From positions 192,314-256,313 of the forward strand of contig CAJXLK010000001.1 of NCBI GenBank assembly GCA_913055635.1: a DNA stretch of 64,000 bases, read 5' to 3'. The DNA comes from an uncultured Bacteroidota bacterium. Its GTDB lineage: Bacteria; Bacteroidota; Bacteroidia; Bacteroidales; UBA12077. Positions 46,778 through 56,264 of the stretch are shown one piece after another; positions within the stretch are counted from its first letter, which is position 1; every line of letters begins with the position of its first letter. The notes beneath the pieces were generated by a model. That model was given only the letters and a program-made list of their open reading frames with translations, ran no database searches and was not told the DNA's origin. The translations under genes and the position numbers were made by a program.

Positions 46778-47126
46778 GCAGTATTGGTATTTTAGATTGA
46801 AAATCAGAGTTTTACACACAAATCCAGCATCCATTTCAGCTTGCACGGTGGTGAAAGTAATAAGAATAATTTAAAATCCCATATTTATGAATGATGAATG
46901 GGCAGGCCAATCTGCTGCGTGATTTTTGATTATTTTTGGAATGAAGGAGCGTGGTCGGGTTAGAGATCTTTAAGGTGAAAGACGTACGAATTCGTATACC
47001 TGTTGTACTTCATCGGACACTGGAATTCCTGGATGATTTTTTTATTTTATTGATTGTCAATATTTAAAATTGTGTGGTACAATCTTTGATTTTTAAGGGC
47101 AGCTTAAACAAAAAATCACCCGTTCT
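46778..47126. other. divergent intergenic region with a 12-bp palindrome
   Basis: About 349 bp between the receptor operon and the permease gene, both divergent. It holds the perfect palindrome TACGAATTCGTA at 46985-46996, a possible operator. No TAnnTTTG element is convincing. No gene is seen. Confidence 0.4.
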
Positions 47127-49547
47127 ATGATCCGGAATTATTTGAAAATTGCTTTACGGACCCTTCAAAAATACAAGGGTTACACGATTATTAATGTATT
47201 TGGCCTGGCCATTGGCCTGGCCAGTTCGATTCTGATCATGATGTATGTTCAGGATGAGTTGAGTTACGATCAGCACCATTCAAAAAAAGAACAAATATAT
47301 CGGGTTACTTTTCAGGGGCGTATCCGTTCTAATGACATCCGGACCGCGCTCTCACCCATGCCGATGGCCTCTGTGTTAAAGCGCGATTATCCTTTGGTGA
47401 AGGAGGTGGTACGTTTGCAGCCATTGAATAAATCGGTGATCAAGATTGGTGAGCGCAAATTCATTGAGGATAATATGCTTTATGCCGATTCGTCGGTTTT
47501 TGATGTTTTTACCATGCCATTCGTGGAAGGCAATCCGGAGAAGGCGTTAAGCAGTCCAAATCAAGTGGTGCTTACCGAGTCGTTGGCCCGGCAATATTTT
47601 GGCCATGCATCGCCCATGGGGAAAACCATTAAGTGGATCAATGGAGATATGGAGCTGGAAGTGACCGGGGTAATTGAGGATTGTCCCGGTTCGTCTCATT
47701 TTCAGTATGACATGTTGGTTTCTTTTCTTTCATCAGGCCAGATCGATAATCAAATGTGGTTATCTACCCGGATATATACCTATTTGGTGCTTCAGCAAGG
47801 CATTGCTGCTGAAGAGCTGGAGCGTCAATTTCCGGCAATGATCGAAGAATATGTCGGTCCGCAAATTCAGGATATTTTTGGAGGTAGTTTGAGTCAGTTC
47901 AATGAAGCGGGGAATTCCTGGGGGTACCACCTTCAGCCATTAACCGATATTTATTTGCATTCGGATTATGACCATGAAATTGGGGCAACCGGAAGCATGA
48001 ATAACGTTTACTTTTTCTCGGTTATTGCCGTTTTCCTGGTGGTAATCGCAGCCATCAATTTTATGAATCTGGCCACTGCCAAATCAGCCAATCGGGCTAA
48101 AGAAGTAGGGGTCAGGAAAGTCAACGGCAGTTCGCGCCGGCAATTGGTCATTCAATTCATCAGTGAGGCCTTTATGATTACCTTTCTGGGCCTGATTTTG
48201 GCCCTGGTCATGGTGGAATTGGCCCTGCCCGTTTTTAACCAATTTACAGATAAGACCCTAGAGATTCATTACTTAGAAAATCCACTGTTTGTATTGATTC
48301 TTCTGGTTATCGGGTTGTTGGTGGGTTTGCTTGCCGGAAGCTATCCCGCCTTTTACCTGTCGGCTTTCAATCCGGTGAGTGTATTGAAAGGCCGCATTAG
48401 TAGTGGTTCCCGTAATTCAAAGTTGCGCGGCACATTGGTGGTTTTCCAGTTTCTTATAGCCATTGTGCTGGTAATCAGTACAATTATAGTTAACCGGCAG
48501 ATGCGCTTTATCAATCATAAAGACCTTGGTTTTAATAAGGAGCATGTCATGGTGGTCAATCGTGTAAGTGAACTGGGCGCTCAACAAGAAGCTTTCCGCC
48601 AGGAAATCCTCGATCATCCCAATGTGCTTGCTGCCAGCTATTCGAGAAATGTACCAGGGCGCATCAATACCACCACTGCTTTTTATCCGGAAGGAAGCTC
48701 GGCGAATGAATCGATGGTGATGGATTTTTCAGCCACGGATCCCCATTTTAAGAAAACCTATGGACTTGAAATGGCCCGCGGAAGATTTTTTTCAACGGAT
48801 TATGCCACCGATTCGCTGGGGGTATTGATTAATGAAACGGCCATGAAACAGTTTGGTTTCGAAGAGCCCATTGGAAAAACGATCACACTGATGGATAGCG
48901 GAGAAGAAGGAAATATAGACTTTAAAGTAGTGGGGGTCATGAAGGATTTTAACTTCAAATCTTTACACCATAAAATCCAACCCCTGATTCTTTATTACAT
49001 CAATCAGGATTTTTCTCACTTATCTATCCGCTTGGGTTCAGGGGACCCGAAAGGCGCCCTTGATTTCATCCGGGGCAAGTGGAAGCGATTTGTTCATTCC
49101 ACCCCATTGGATTATTCTTTCCTGAAAAACGACTGGGCATCCAAATATCGTCAGGAACAAAAAGTAGGCACGCTTTTCACGGTCTTCTCCCTGTTGGCTA
49201 TTTTTATCTCTTGTCTTGGTTTGTTTGGATTGGCTTCTTTTATGGCTGAGCAACGCACCAAGGAAATTGGGGTACGTAAAGTTTACGGGGCTTCAGTACC
49301 GCGCGTGCTTTGTCTTTTATTCAGAGAGATCCTGATCCTTGTTGGCCTGGCCACATTGATTGGCTGGCCATTGAGTTACTATTGGATGAACAACTGGCTG
49401 GAACATTTTGCCTATCGCATTGACATCAGCCCAATCGCATTCTTACTGGCTTCTTTTTTAACTTTGCTGATTTCCCTGGCTACTGTGGGTTATCGTGCTT
49501 ATGGGGCGGCTACTTCCAATCCGGCTGAATCTTTAAAGGATGAATAG
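47127..49547 (+). CDS. MacB/FtsX-type ABC transporter permease
   Basis: An 806-residue inner-membrane protein of the Bacteroidota type, in which two FtsX/MacB permease units are fused. Unit 1 has an N-terminal span (YTIINVFGLAIGLASSILIM), the periplasmic MacB_PCD domain and three spans at about 285-420 with EVGVRKVNGSSRRQLVIQFI. Unit 2 repeats this with spans at about 430 and 685-800 and EIGVRKVYGASVPRVLCLLF. No ATPase gene adjoins it, so it presumably uses one encoded elsewhere. Likely function: export or extraction of an envelope substrate. ATG at 47127. Confidence 0.92.
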   Translation: MIRNYLKIALRTLQKYKGYTIINVFGLAIGLASSILIMMYVQDELSYDQHHSKKEQIYRVTFQGRIRSNDIRTALSPMPMASVLKRDYPLVKEVVRLQPLNKSVIKIGERKFIEDNMLYADSSVFDVFTMPFVEGNPEKALSSPNQVVLTESLARQYFGHASPMGKTIKWINGDMELEVTGVIEDCPGSSHFQYDMLVSFLSSGQIDNQMWLSTRIYTYLVLQQGIAAEELERQFPAMIEEYVGPQIQDIFGGSLSQFNEAGNSWGYHLQPLTDIYLHSDYDHEIGATGSMNNVYFFSVIAVFLVVIAAINFMNLATAKSANRAKEVGVRKVNGSSRRQLVIQFISEAFMITFLGLILALVMVELALPVFNQFTDKTLEIHYLENPLFVLILLVIGLLVGLLAGSYPAFYLSAFNPVSVLKGRISSGSRNSKLRGTLVVFQFLIAIVLVISTIIVNRQMRFINHKDLGFNKEHVMVVNRVSELGAQQEAFRQEILDHPNVLAASYSRNVPGRINTTTAFYPEGSSANESMVMDFSATDPHFKKTYGLEMARGRFFSTDYATDSLGVLINETAMKQFGFEEPIGKTITLMDSGEEGNIDFKVVGVMKDFNFKSLHHKIQPLILYYINQDFSHLSIRLGSGDPKGALDFIRGKWKRFVHSTPLDYSFLKNDWASKYRQEQKVGTLFTVFSLLAIFISCLGLFGLASFMAEQRTKEIGVRKVYGASVPRVLCLLFREILILVGLATLIGWPLSYYWMNNWLEHFAYRIDISPIAFLLASFLTLLISLATVGYRAYGAATSNPAESLKDE

Positions 49548-49560
49548 ATCGAAAAGGGGG

Positions 49561-49636
49561 GCTGCCAGGGCGTTTGCATGATAAAGGCCATCCGGGCAGA
49601 GGGGCTGACAAAAGCCATTAATGGCGTCCTGGCAGC
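49561..49636. repeat. long inverted repeat between convergent genes
   Basis: GCTGCCAGGGCG at 49561-49572 pairs with CGTCCTGGCAGC at 49625-49636 (one wobble), enclosing a 52-bp GC-rich loop. It lies just past the permease stop and 34 bp before the luxR-type stop, so it may end transcription from both sides. Confidence 0.6.
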
Positions 49637-49669
49637 AGCCTGGTAATGTTCGTGGCGAGGCTGTTCTGT

Positions 49670-50404
49670 TTAAAGCAGACCTTGATCGATGGCGTAGGTT
49701 ATCAGTTCTGAGGTATTGTTTACATTGGCTTTGCTGAGCATATTGGCCCGGTGTTTGTCCACGGTCAGCTTACTGATGTTCAATAGGTGAGCAATGGATT
49801 TGCTGCTATACCCCCCTGCCAGGTAATGTAAAACTTCCCTTTCCCGCTTGCTCAGCAATGGGCAATCTTCCTGGGTGATATTGATGATTTGGTCGGCAAA
49901 GGTCAGCCAGCTTTTTACTTCTCCGGGATGCCCCAACCTCGATATATCGGTAATGTAACTGACGCTGCTGATCAATTTTCCCTGCCCGTCAAATGTCAGG
50001 GGCCTGGTTTCGCGAAGTATCCTGATGTATTGGTGGCCCTTGGCACGCATGCGATAGGTGATCCGGTAGACAAAATGCTCGGGCGATCTTTTGGAGGTAG
50101 AAATGTAATCGAGCGCCTTGGCAGAGAGCCGCCAGGCCTTTTCTACATCGCAGGGATGAACCATCTCAATCAGCCGGTTAATATCAAATACGGGCTCGTT
50201 GAAACCCAATATGTCCGAATGCCAGGGGTTTAATATGCATTGTTCAGTGGGAAAGGCATGGGCGTAAATGTAGGAACCATTCATCGGCACATACTGGTAG
50301 AGTATCTGCTGCAAATGCTCTTTATCAGGGGCAACCTTTGAAATGCCATAATGGTCGGAAAAGGTAAAATTAGCAGTTTGTGTTTTGAAATCTGCAGATG
50401 GCAT
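49670..50404 (-). CDS. PAS-LuxR transcriptional regulator
   Basis: A 244-residue regulator. Residues 30-165 form a PAS-like sensor (the RITYRMRAKGHQYIRILRET strand and SVSYITDISRLG close the PAS fold). The C-terminal LuxR helix-turn-helix is at about 178-240 (LSKREREVLHYLAGGYSSKS, then LNISKLTVDKHRANML). It has no receiver domain, so it is not a response regulator and may respond to a small ligand. Target genes are not evident. Confidence 0.9.
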   Translation of the reverse strand: MPSADFKTQTANFTFSDHYGISKVAPDKEHLQQILYQYVPMNGSYIYAHAFPTEQCILNPWHSDILGFNEPVFDINRLIEMVHPCDVEKAWRLSAKALDYISTSKRSPEHFVYRITYRMRAKGHQYIRILRETRPLTFDGQGKLISSVSYITDISRLGHPGEVKSWLTFADQIINITQEDCPLLSKREREVLHYLAGGYSSKSIAHLLNISKLTVDKHRANMLSKANVNNTSELITYAIDQGLL

Positions 50405-50588
50405 TCAGCTATGGTTTAAACGATTGGGCAAAACCAATAATAGAAAAAATGTAGTTGACAATCAATGCCTTTTATTATACGCACTGCTTTTTTTAATGAA
50501 CGCATCAATATTTGAAATGAACGCATCATCCATGAAGTGTTCAGGCAAATAAGCGCTGAATGTCAGGGTTTTTAGCAAATCCTGTATG

Positions 50589-51416
50589 TTATTTCTTTAC
50601 GATATTTCCCGCAAACCCGTCTAAGAGCCGGTTGAATGCCTCGGGGTTTTCCCACTGGGGGCAATGACCAGCCTGATCTATGATGTGAACCTGATTCTGC
50701 CACAGGGTGGGTAGGTGCAACTGCCGGAAATAATCTCCGTTAATGAGCTGGTCCTCTTTGCCATGGAAGATGGCCAACGGATGCTCCATTTGCTCCAGTA
50801 TTTTGGTCTCGTCCTGTATTTCACCCTTGGAAAAAGAATGTCCCAGACCGGCTCGCATGGAAGGATCTGAATGCCGGATGGCCTCCATCAGCAGTTCCGG
50901 ATCTTCATGTCCTTCTCGCACGCATGCACTGGCAAATTGATGAATTTCTTCCTCCGTGAGTTCTTCCTGAAAAACCAAAAATTGGGCATCGTTTTCGTGG
51001 TGGGTTTTTTCTATGTCTGGCGGCAGGGTGAAAGGCGGGGCCCCGAATATGACCATCCCGAGCATATACTTTTTGAGTTGCTCGTAAGCTTCCATCAGAA
51101 TGTGGCCGCCAAGGGAATGGCCAACAAAAATGGCCTGTTCCAAATCCATTGCTTCAATAAATTGAACCAAATGGTCAATGAATCCGGGCAGGGCATAATC
51201 TTTTACCGGGTTTTTTGAGTGGCCCGATTTACCATGGCCGGGCAAATCCAATGCAATAAGCCTGTATTGCCCGGTCAATTGGGGATCGGCAAACTGTTCC
51301 GAAAAGATTTCTGCCGACAGGGAATTGCCATGAACAAAGACAATGGGGGTTCCCTTATTGCCCCTTTCATACCAGGTGAGCTGCAGTTCATTAATGGTCG
51401 TTGATTGTGGATGCAT
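50589..51416 (-). CDS. alpha/beta hydrolase
   Basis: A 275-residue cytosolic alpha/beta hydrolase. Oxyanion-hole motif IVFVHGNSLSAEIF; nucleophile S101 in AIFVGHSLGGHILMEA; aspartate in IFHGKEDQLINGDY; histidine in IDQAGHCPQWENPEAF. The lid region is about 140-200. The substrate is unknown; esters or haloalkanoate-like compounds are only possibilities. Start at ATG 51416. Single gene. Confidence 0.9.
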   Translation of the reverse strand: MHPQSTTINELQLTWYERGNKGTPIVFVHGNSLSAEIFSEQFADPQLTGQYRLIALDLPGHGKSGHSKNPVKDYALPGFIDHLVQFIEAMDLEQAIFVGHSLGGHILMEAYEQLKKYMLGMVIFGAPPFTLPPDIEKTHHENDAQFLVFQEELTEEEIHQFASACVREGHEDPELLMEAIRHSDPSMRAGLGHSFSKGEIQDETKILEQMEHPLAIFHGKEDQLINGDYFRQLHLPTLWQNQVHIIDQAGHCPQWENPEAFNRLLDGFAGNIVKK

Positions 51417-51628
51417 TTTTTATTTCAAGATACATATTTTATCGGCCCCTGTCAAATTAGGACGGTTTTACCGGAGTGGGTGCTCGATCCAATCCTTGTT
51501 TCCCTTTTGTTTGTTTTCGCAAGCCGGTAGAGAAGACCGTTCTAAAGGTAAAATTTTAATTTATTGAAAATTAGATATTTGAAATAAGTAGTGGCTGGTT
51601 TTTCTGTGAAATTACTTACAAATCGGTA

Positions 51629-54600
51629 TTGAATTTATTGAAAACCCCCGGTAAATCACAGGCCGGGGAGGTTTTAATCAGCCAGGATGTTTCGATTTCG
51701 GGCCATACCCCTTCCGGCCCGCATATGCTGGAAGATGTCAATGGTGATGGTTATTTGGAGATCGGTCTTGGCTATTCGTCCGACGACTATCTGGACATGA
51801 AAGCCCGGATATATAGTCACCAGGGAGAGTTATTAAAGGATTACACATTAGGGTCCAATTCGGACAGCAGGGGTGAACCGGTCACCCGGCTGGGAGATGA
51901 CATTCTGTTTGCCTGCAATGCTGGATATTCAATGGAACCCAGGGGGTTCACCCGGTTGGATTATGCCACCGGCGAGCAGGTTTGGCATTATGATTTGGGC
52001 CCCAGGTATACAGGCTATTCGATTGATGATATCAATGAGGATGGGGTGGTGGAGTTGTCCTATAATAGCTTTACTCCTCACAACGGGGCTTCGGGCAATG
52101 GAACCACCGATGGAGATTGCTATCATGTGGTCATTGATGAGAACGGCAATAATGTTTTGACCCAGGTTTATGGAGAGGGCGATGCAGATGGGCGTTTGAG
52201 CAATCATTTCTACCAGCCTACCGATGCCAGCGGTTTTGATATCCTCTCTTTTAAGCACTATGGGAATACCTACTATCAGGGAAGCTCTAAAATCCTGCTT
52301 TATGACACCGAGGGAACCCTGCAACATTCATATACCGGATACGACGATGCCTACTGGGAATATGGATGGGCTGATTTAGACGATGATGGAACCAAAGAGG
52401 TCGTCGCTTCCAATACCGACCGCAACAACAACCACGGATTATATATTTTTGATGAGACCCTGACCCCACAAAGTTCGGTTTCTTTGGAATCCAGCTTTTT
52501 GGTCCAGGCCATTGCCGATGTTGATGGCGATGGCATCCCTGATATTTTGACCGCTGGGGGCAACCAGGTTAAAGTATATGATGGCCAGCTTCAGGAGCTT
52601 TATGATCTTCACCTCAGCAGCGATCAGGTTGTGCGTGATGTTATCGTTTCGGACAATGATGGCAACGGCCTGCTCGATATTGTTGTATTGAGCGATATAG
52701 GCATTACGGTGTTTGAAGGAGGATCGGGTTCGACCAGTACCACCCTTTCGGGTATAGTCGAAGATGCCACCACGGGTGAACCTATTGAAGGGGCTACCGT
52801 TCGCCTGGGCGACATCACTGATGTAACTGATGCCCAGGGCAACTACCTTCTGGAAGATGTACCTCCCGGTGAACTGACAGCGGATTTTTCAGGTAATCCC
52901 ACTTCGGGTACAGCTCCTTTATCGGTTGAATTTACCGATCAATCCACCTCAAACACCCAAACCGTTGCGGCTGATGCCAATGGTTACATCAACTACACCA
53001 ACCGCCATGTTGAAATCCTCGAGGGGCAGGACAACACCCTCAATATTGCCCTATCCCCTGAAGTAACCGAAGGTGGACTTAGATTTGTCTTAACCTGGGA
53101 TGATGATCCCGATGATTTGGATTCACACCTTGAAACTCCTGAAATAGAAGGCAATCAATATCATATTTATTACAGTGAACAAGGTGACTCGATCACCCCG
53201 CCCTATGCCATGCTCGATCTGGATGATGTCAATGGCTATGGCCCGGAGACCATCACCATTTACGAGATATATCCCGGCACCTATCATTACTATATCTACA
53301 AATATGGAGGTAATCAAGAGATTACTGAATCCAATGCCCAGGTTAAGATTTATGACAATACCGGTTTGGTCAGGACAATGGATGTCCCGACAACAGGAGA
53401 AGGCAGATTTTGGAACGTCTGTCAGATAGATGGCTCGACCCAGGAAATTACGTACATCAATGAAATTCAGAGCGAAATTGCAGGATTTCCTGGAAAGGAG
53501 GCAATGCCTGAAAAAAACAAACCCTATATTGACCAGCGCTCTTCCGCAGGGGGTGAGATTGATTCCTGGCAATGGTCATTTGGTGATGGAACCCAAAGCA
53601 GTGAGCAAAACCCAATCCATACCTATTCCGCCTCGGGAAGCTATGATGTTCAGTTAACGGTTACCGACAGCCTCAATGAGACTTCCATCCTGAAGGAAGG
53701 TTACATCCAGGTCAGTGGAGATACGTTGACCCCACCGACCGATCTGACGGCCGAAATTACCGATTCCACCAATGGTCTGGTACAACTGAACTGGAACCAT
53801 CAAAATGAAGTGGAGGGTTTTTATGAAGATTTTGAGGACGGGGTAGCCGATCATTTTGTCTTTCAGGATGACCGGTTCACCGTCGAGAACGGGCAGCTTG
53901 TGATGCAGGGCAATTCAAACAATACATGGGCCAATGCCTATTATGATCTGGTCTATGATGATTATACATTTGAGTTTAAAGCTTCCCGCTATGCCAGTTC
54001 AAATTCATTGTATTTTACCTACGGAGCCTTCATCCGCTCCGACGGTTTTTGGATGGATAGTCAGGGCAATGGCTATCTGATCGCCTTAACCTCGGGAGGA
54101 AGTTATAGCGTTTGGCAGGTTCAGGATGGGAGTGAATCAAGCATCATCTCCTGGACCTCAAGCGATTTTCTCAATACGGGCCTGGAAGCATCTAATGTCA
54201 TCACTATTGATGCTTACGGTTCGGAATTTGACCTGTACTTTAACGGCAATTATGTCAACAGCTTCACCCATTCAGCTCATGCTTCAGGTTATGTGACCCT
54301 GACAACTTATGATACCAATGAAGGGGAAAATGAAATCCGGTGGGATTATGTGCAACTGACCACCGGGCAACAGACAGGTCAGCTGGATCGACCGGCCAGG
54401 AAGGAGCGTTCTTCGAGAACTTTTGACGGCGACATCACCCATTCGGAAGGTGGAATTGAAAATCAGCAGGATATTCCTCCTAAGGGGTTAATTGATGGCA
54501 CAGGCTTAACTAATAACAGCACTTTCCGGCATTTCAATATCTACCGCAATGGTGCCCTGATTGATTCAACGGCAGAGACCTCTTACCTTGACGAACTTCC

Positions 54601-55897
54601 TCAGGCCGGGACCTTTGAATACCAGGTGAGTGCACATTATGAGGAGGGGGAATCGGCAAAATCCAACCTTGAATCAGTAACATGGGAGAACGCCTTAGGT
54701 TACCAGATTTCTGGAATGCTTAGCTATGGCAATACTGATGCAGGCCTGTCAGACGATACTGTTGAACTCTCGGGCACTATGTCCGCATTGGTTGCCACCA
54801 GTTCAACCGGTAGCTATTTGTTTGAAGGCGTAAATGGCCATGTTTCGGTGGCTCCTTGTAAACAGGACGAAGTAGGGGAAATCAATGGCTTCGATTTGTT
54901 GCGGATGAAAAATTATTTGCTGGGCCAAACCGAACTCTCTGATTGTGCCTTGCAAGCCTCTGACTGCAATGGCGATCAATCCATCAATGGCTTCGACCTG
55001 CTTCGCCTGAAGAATTACCTGCTAATGCAACCAGTAGACCCGCCAGTGGCTACCTGGGGATTCTTACCCCAGCAATATCAATATCAACCCATTGATCAGG
55101 ATTTGAGTGGGCAGGATTTTAAAGCTTACCTGCATGGTGATGTCAATTTAAGCTGGGGTGAGATTTCAAATCCTTCGCAGAAAAAAGCCCGAAATGCTAG
55201 CCGCCAGTTCATTGAGTTTGGTGAAATGTATGAAGATGTCGATGGCAAGCTTCACCTGCCGGTGATAACTACCGAAAGGCTTGACTTGGCATTGATTGAT
55301 TGGGAAATTTCCTTTGATCCCAATATCCTTGAATTTCAGACTATAGAGGGATCCTTCATCAAGCCTGGCGATTATCAAGTCAGAGATGGTAAACTACAGG
55401 TGGTTTGGTTATATAATGGTACCCAGCATCATATTACGCCGGATGCTGCCATTGGTGAACTGGTGTTCACCCCCAGGCAGACCCATCTGGATACCCGAAT
55501 TGCCTTCTCTTCGGATAATTACATGGCCAACCAGGATGAACGGGTCTATGAAACCCGTTATCCCGATATCCACTTGATCAATACCCCAACGGGTATCACC
55601 CGGGAAGAGATGCGGAAGGACCGAACCCGTTTGCTGGATAATTATCCCAATCCTTTTACCTCCAATACCTGGATTGGTTATTATCTGAAACAAAGATCAA
55701 ATGTGCGCATACGTATCTATAGCGTTCAGGGCCAACTGATGAAGGTCTTCAAGCAGGATGATCAACCGGCAGGTTTTCATCAGATCCGATGGGATGCCAC
55801 CGACCAGAATGGAGCGATTCTGCCTTCGGGCATCTATATTTATCAATTGTCCTTTGATCGGGGAACTTTGGTTAAAAGAATGCTCATATCTCGCTGA
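51629..55897 (+). CDS. mosaic T9SS cargo protein with FG-GAP, dockerin-like and cohesin-like modules
   Basis: A 1422-residue surface-type protein. Residues 30-360 hold about five FG-GAP/VCBS calcium repeats (EDVNGDGYLEIG, ADLDDDGTKEVV, ADVDGDGIPDIL). A carboxypeptidase-regulatory-like domain (371-415, 444-478) and a PKD domain (416-441, 641-697) are interleaved, with a YfaP-like domain (482-612) between. A fibronectin-III-like domain (700-731, 966-1020) is split by a 234-residue LamG-like insert. Two dockerin-type repeats follow at 1080-1100 and 1110-1134 (CNGDQSINGFDLLRLKNYLL), a cohesin-like module at about 1192-1318 and a T9SS C-terminal domain at 1333-1422 (DNYPNPFTSNTWI). The frame starts at TTG with no signal peptide, unexpected for T9SS cargo. 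Confidence 0.8.
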   Translation: MNLLKTPGKSQAGEVLISQDVSISGHTPSGPHMLEDVNGDGYLEIGLGYSSDDYLDMKARIYSHQGELLKDYTLGSNSDSRGEPVTRLGDDILFACNAGYSMEPRGFTRLDYATGEQVWHYDLGPRYTGYSIDDINEDGVVELSYNSFTPHNGASGNGTTDGDCYHVVIDENGNNVLTQVYGEGDADGRLSNHFYQPTDASGFDILSFKHYGNTYYQGSSKILLYDTEGTLQHSYTGYDDAYWEYGWADLDDDGTKEVVASNTDRNNNHGLYIFDETLTPQSSVSLESSFLVQAIADVDGDGIPDILTAGGNQVKVYDGQLQELYDLHLSSDQVVRDVIVSDNDGNGLLDIVVLSDIGITVFEGGSGSTSTTLSGIVEDATTGEPIEGATVRLGDITDVTDAQGNYLLEDVPPGELTADFSGNPTSGTAPLSVEFTDQSTSNTQTVAADANGYINYTNRHVEILEGQDNTLNIALSPEVTEGGLRFVLTWDDDPDDLDSHLETPEIEGNQYHIYYSEQGDSITPPYAMLDLDDVNGYGPETITIYEIYPGTYHYYIYKYGGNQEITESNAQVKIYDNTGLVRTMDVPTTGEGRFWNVCQIDGSTQEITYINEIQSEIAGFPGKEAMPEKNKPYIDQRSSAGGEIDSWQWSFGDGTQSSEQNPIHTYSASGSYDVQLTVTDSLNETSILKEGYIQVSGDTLTPPTDLTAEITDSTNGLVQLNWNHQNEVEGFYEDFEDGVADHFVFQDDRFTVENGQLVMQGNSNNTWANAYYDLVYDDYTFEFKASRYASSNSLYFTYGAFIRSDGFWMDSQGNGYLIALTSGGSYSVWQVQDGSESSIISWTSSDFLNTGLEASNVITIDAYGSEFDLYFNGNYVNSFTHSAHASGYVTLTTYDTNEGENEIRWDYVQLTTGQQTGQLDRPARKERSSRTFDGDITHSEGGIENQQDIPPKGLIDGTGLTNNSTFRHFNIYRNGALIDSTAETSYLDELPQAGTFEYQVSAHYEEGESAKSNLESVTWENALGYQISGMLSYGNTDAGLSDDTVELSGTMSALVATSSTGSYLFEGVNGHVSVAPCKQDEVGEINGFDLLRMKNYLLGQTELSDCALQASDCNGDQSINGFDLLRLKNYLLMQPVDPPVATWGFLPQQYQYQPIDQDLSGQDFKAYLHGDVNLSWGEISNPSQKKARNASRQFIEFGEMYEDVDGKLHLPVITTERLDLALIDWEISFDPNILEFQTIEGSFIKPGDYQVRDGKLQVVWLYNGTQHHITPDAAIGELVFTPRQTHLDTRIAFSSDNYMANQDERVYETRYPDIHLINTPTGITREEMRKDRTRLLDNYPNPFTSNTWIGYYLKQRSNVRIRIYSVQGQLMKVFKQDDQPAGFHQIRWDATDQNGAILPSGIYIYQLSFDRGTLVKRMLISR

Positions 55898-55967
55898 TTG
55901 AAAGTATAATATGATGTGTTGAGGGATCTGCTATGACAAATGTTAAACCATCAATTTGAACCCAGCC

Positions 55968-56044
55968 ATATGCAACTTCCATGATCCAGACATTTCAATA
56001 CCGAATGGGGATGGATATGCATTGGGTCATGGCAAGTTGCATAT
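55968..56044. repeat. 77-bp inverted repeat (hairpin D)
   Basis: ATATGCAACTTCCATGA at 55968-55984 pairs with TCATGGCAAGTTGCATAT at 56027-56044 (one bulged base), around a 42-nt loop. Its layout resembles the nearby hairpin family, but the arm sequences differ. Confidence 0.75.
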
Positions 56045-56071
56045 AAGCAATAGATAAAAATATAATCCTAT

Positions 56072-56127
56072 GAAACCTGCATGCAAGGACTTACACAACA
56101 AGGACATGAATAAAGCATGCGGGTTCC
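56072..56127. repeat. dispersed hairpin repeat, copy A
   Basis: GAAACCTGCATGC at the left pairs with GCATGCGGGTTCC at the right, around a 30-nt loop that contains CTTACACAACAAGGA. Thirteen base pairs with one mismatch and one wobble. The first 33 nt are identical to copy C at the right edge of the window. Confidence 0.85.
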
Positions 56128-56208
56128 ATGGCAGAGGTTACCGAGACCAACGAATTACATACTATTATTATACTGAAATACAAACTGTTAATTAAACTTT
56201 ATACGAAT

Positions 56209-56264
56209 GAAACCTGCATCCAGTAAACTTCACAACAAGGATATGATTATTTCATGCAGGTTCC
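56209..56264. repeat. dispersed hairpin repeat, copy B
   Basis: GAAACCTGCAT pairs with ATGCAGGTTCC (one mismatch). The T-G wobble of copies A and C is here a T-A pair, a compensatory change favouring a real stem. The loop keeps CACAACAAGGAT. The copy overlaps the upstream ATG at 56207. Confidence 0.85.

Noticed and set aside
55968..56264. Integron attC sites
   Set aside because: Arms lack the GTTRRRY/RYYYAAC core boxes (one partial match in hairpin D), copies do not flank cassettes and no integrase is present.
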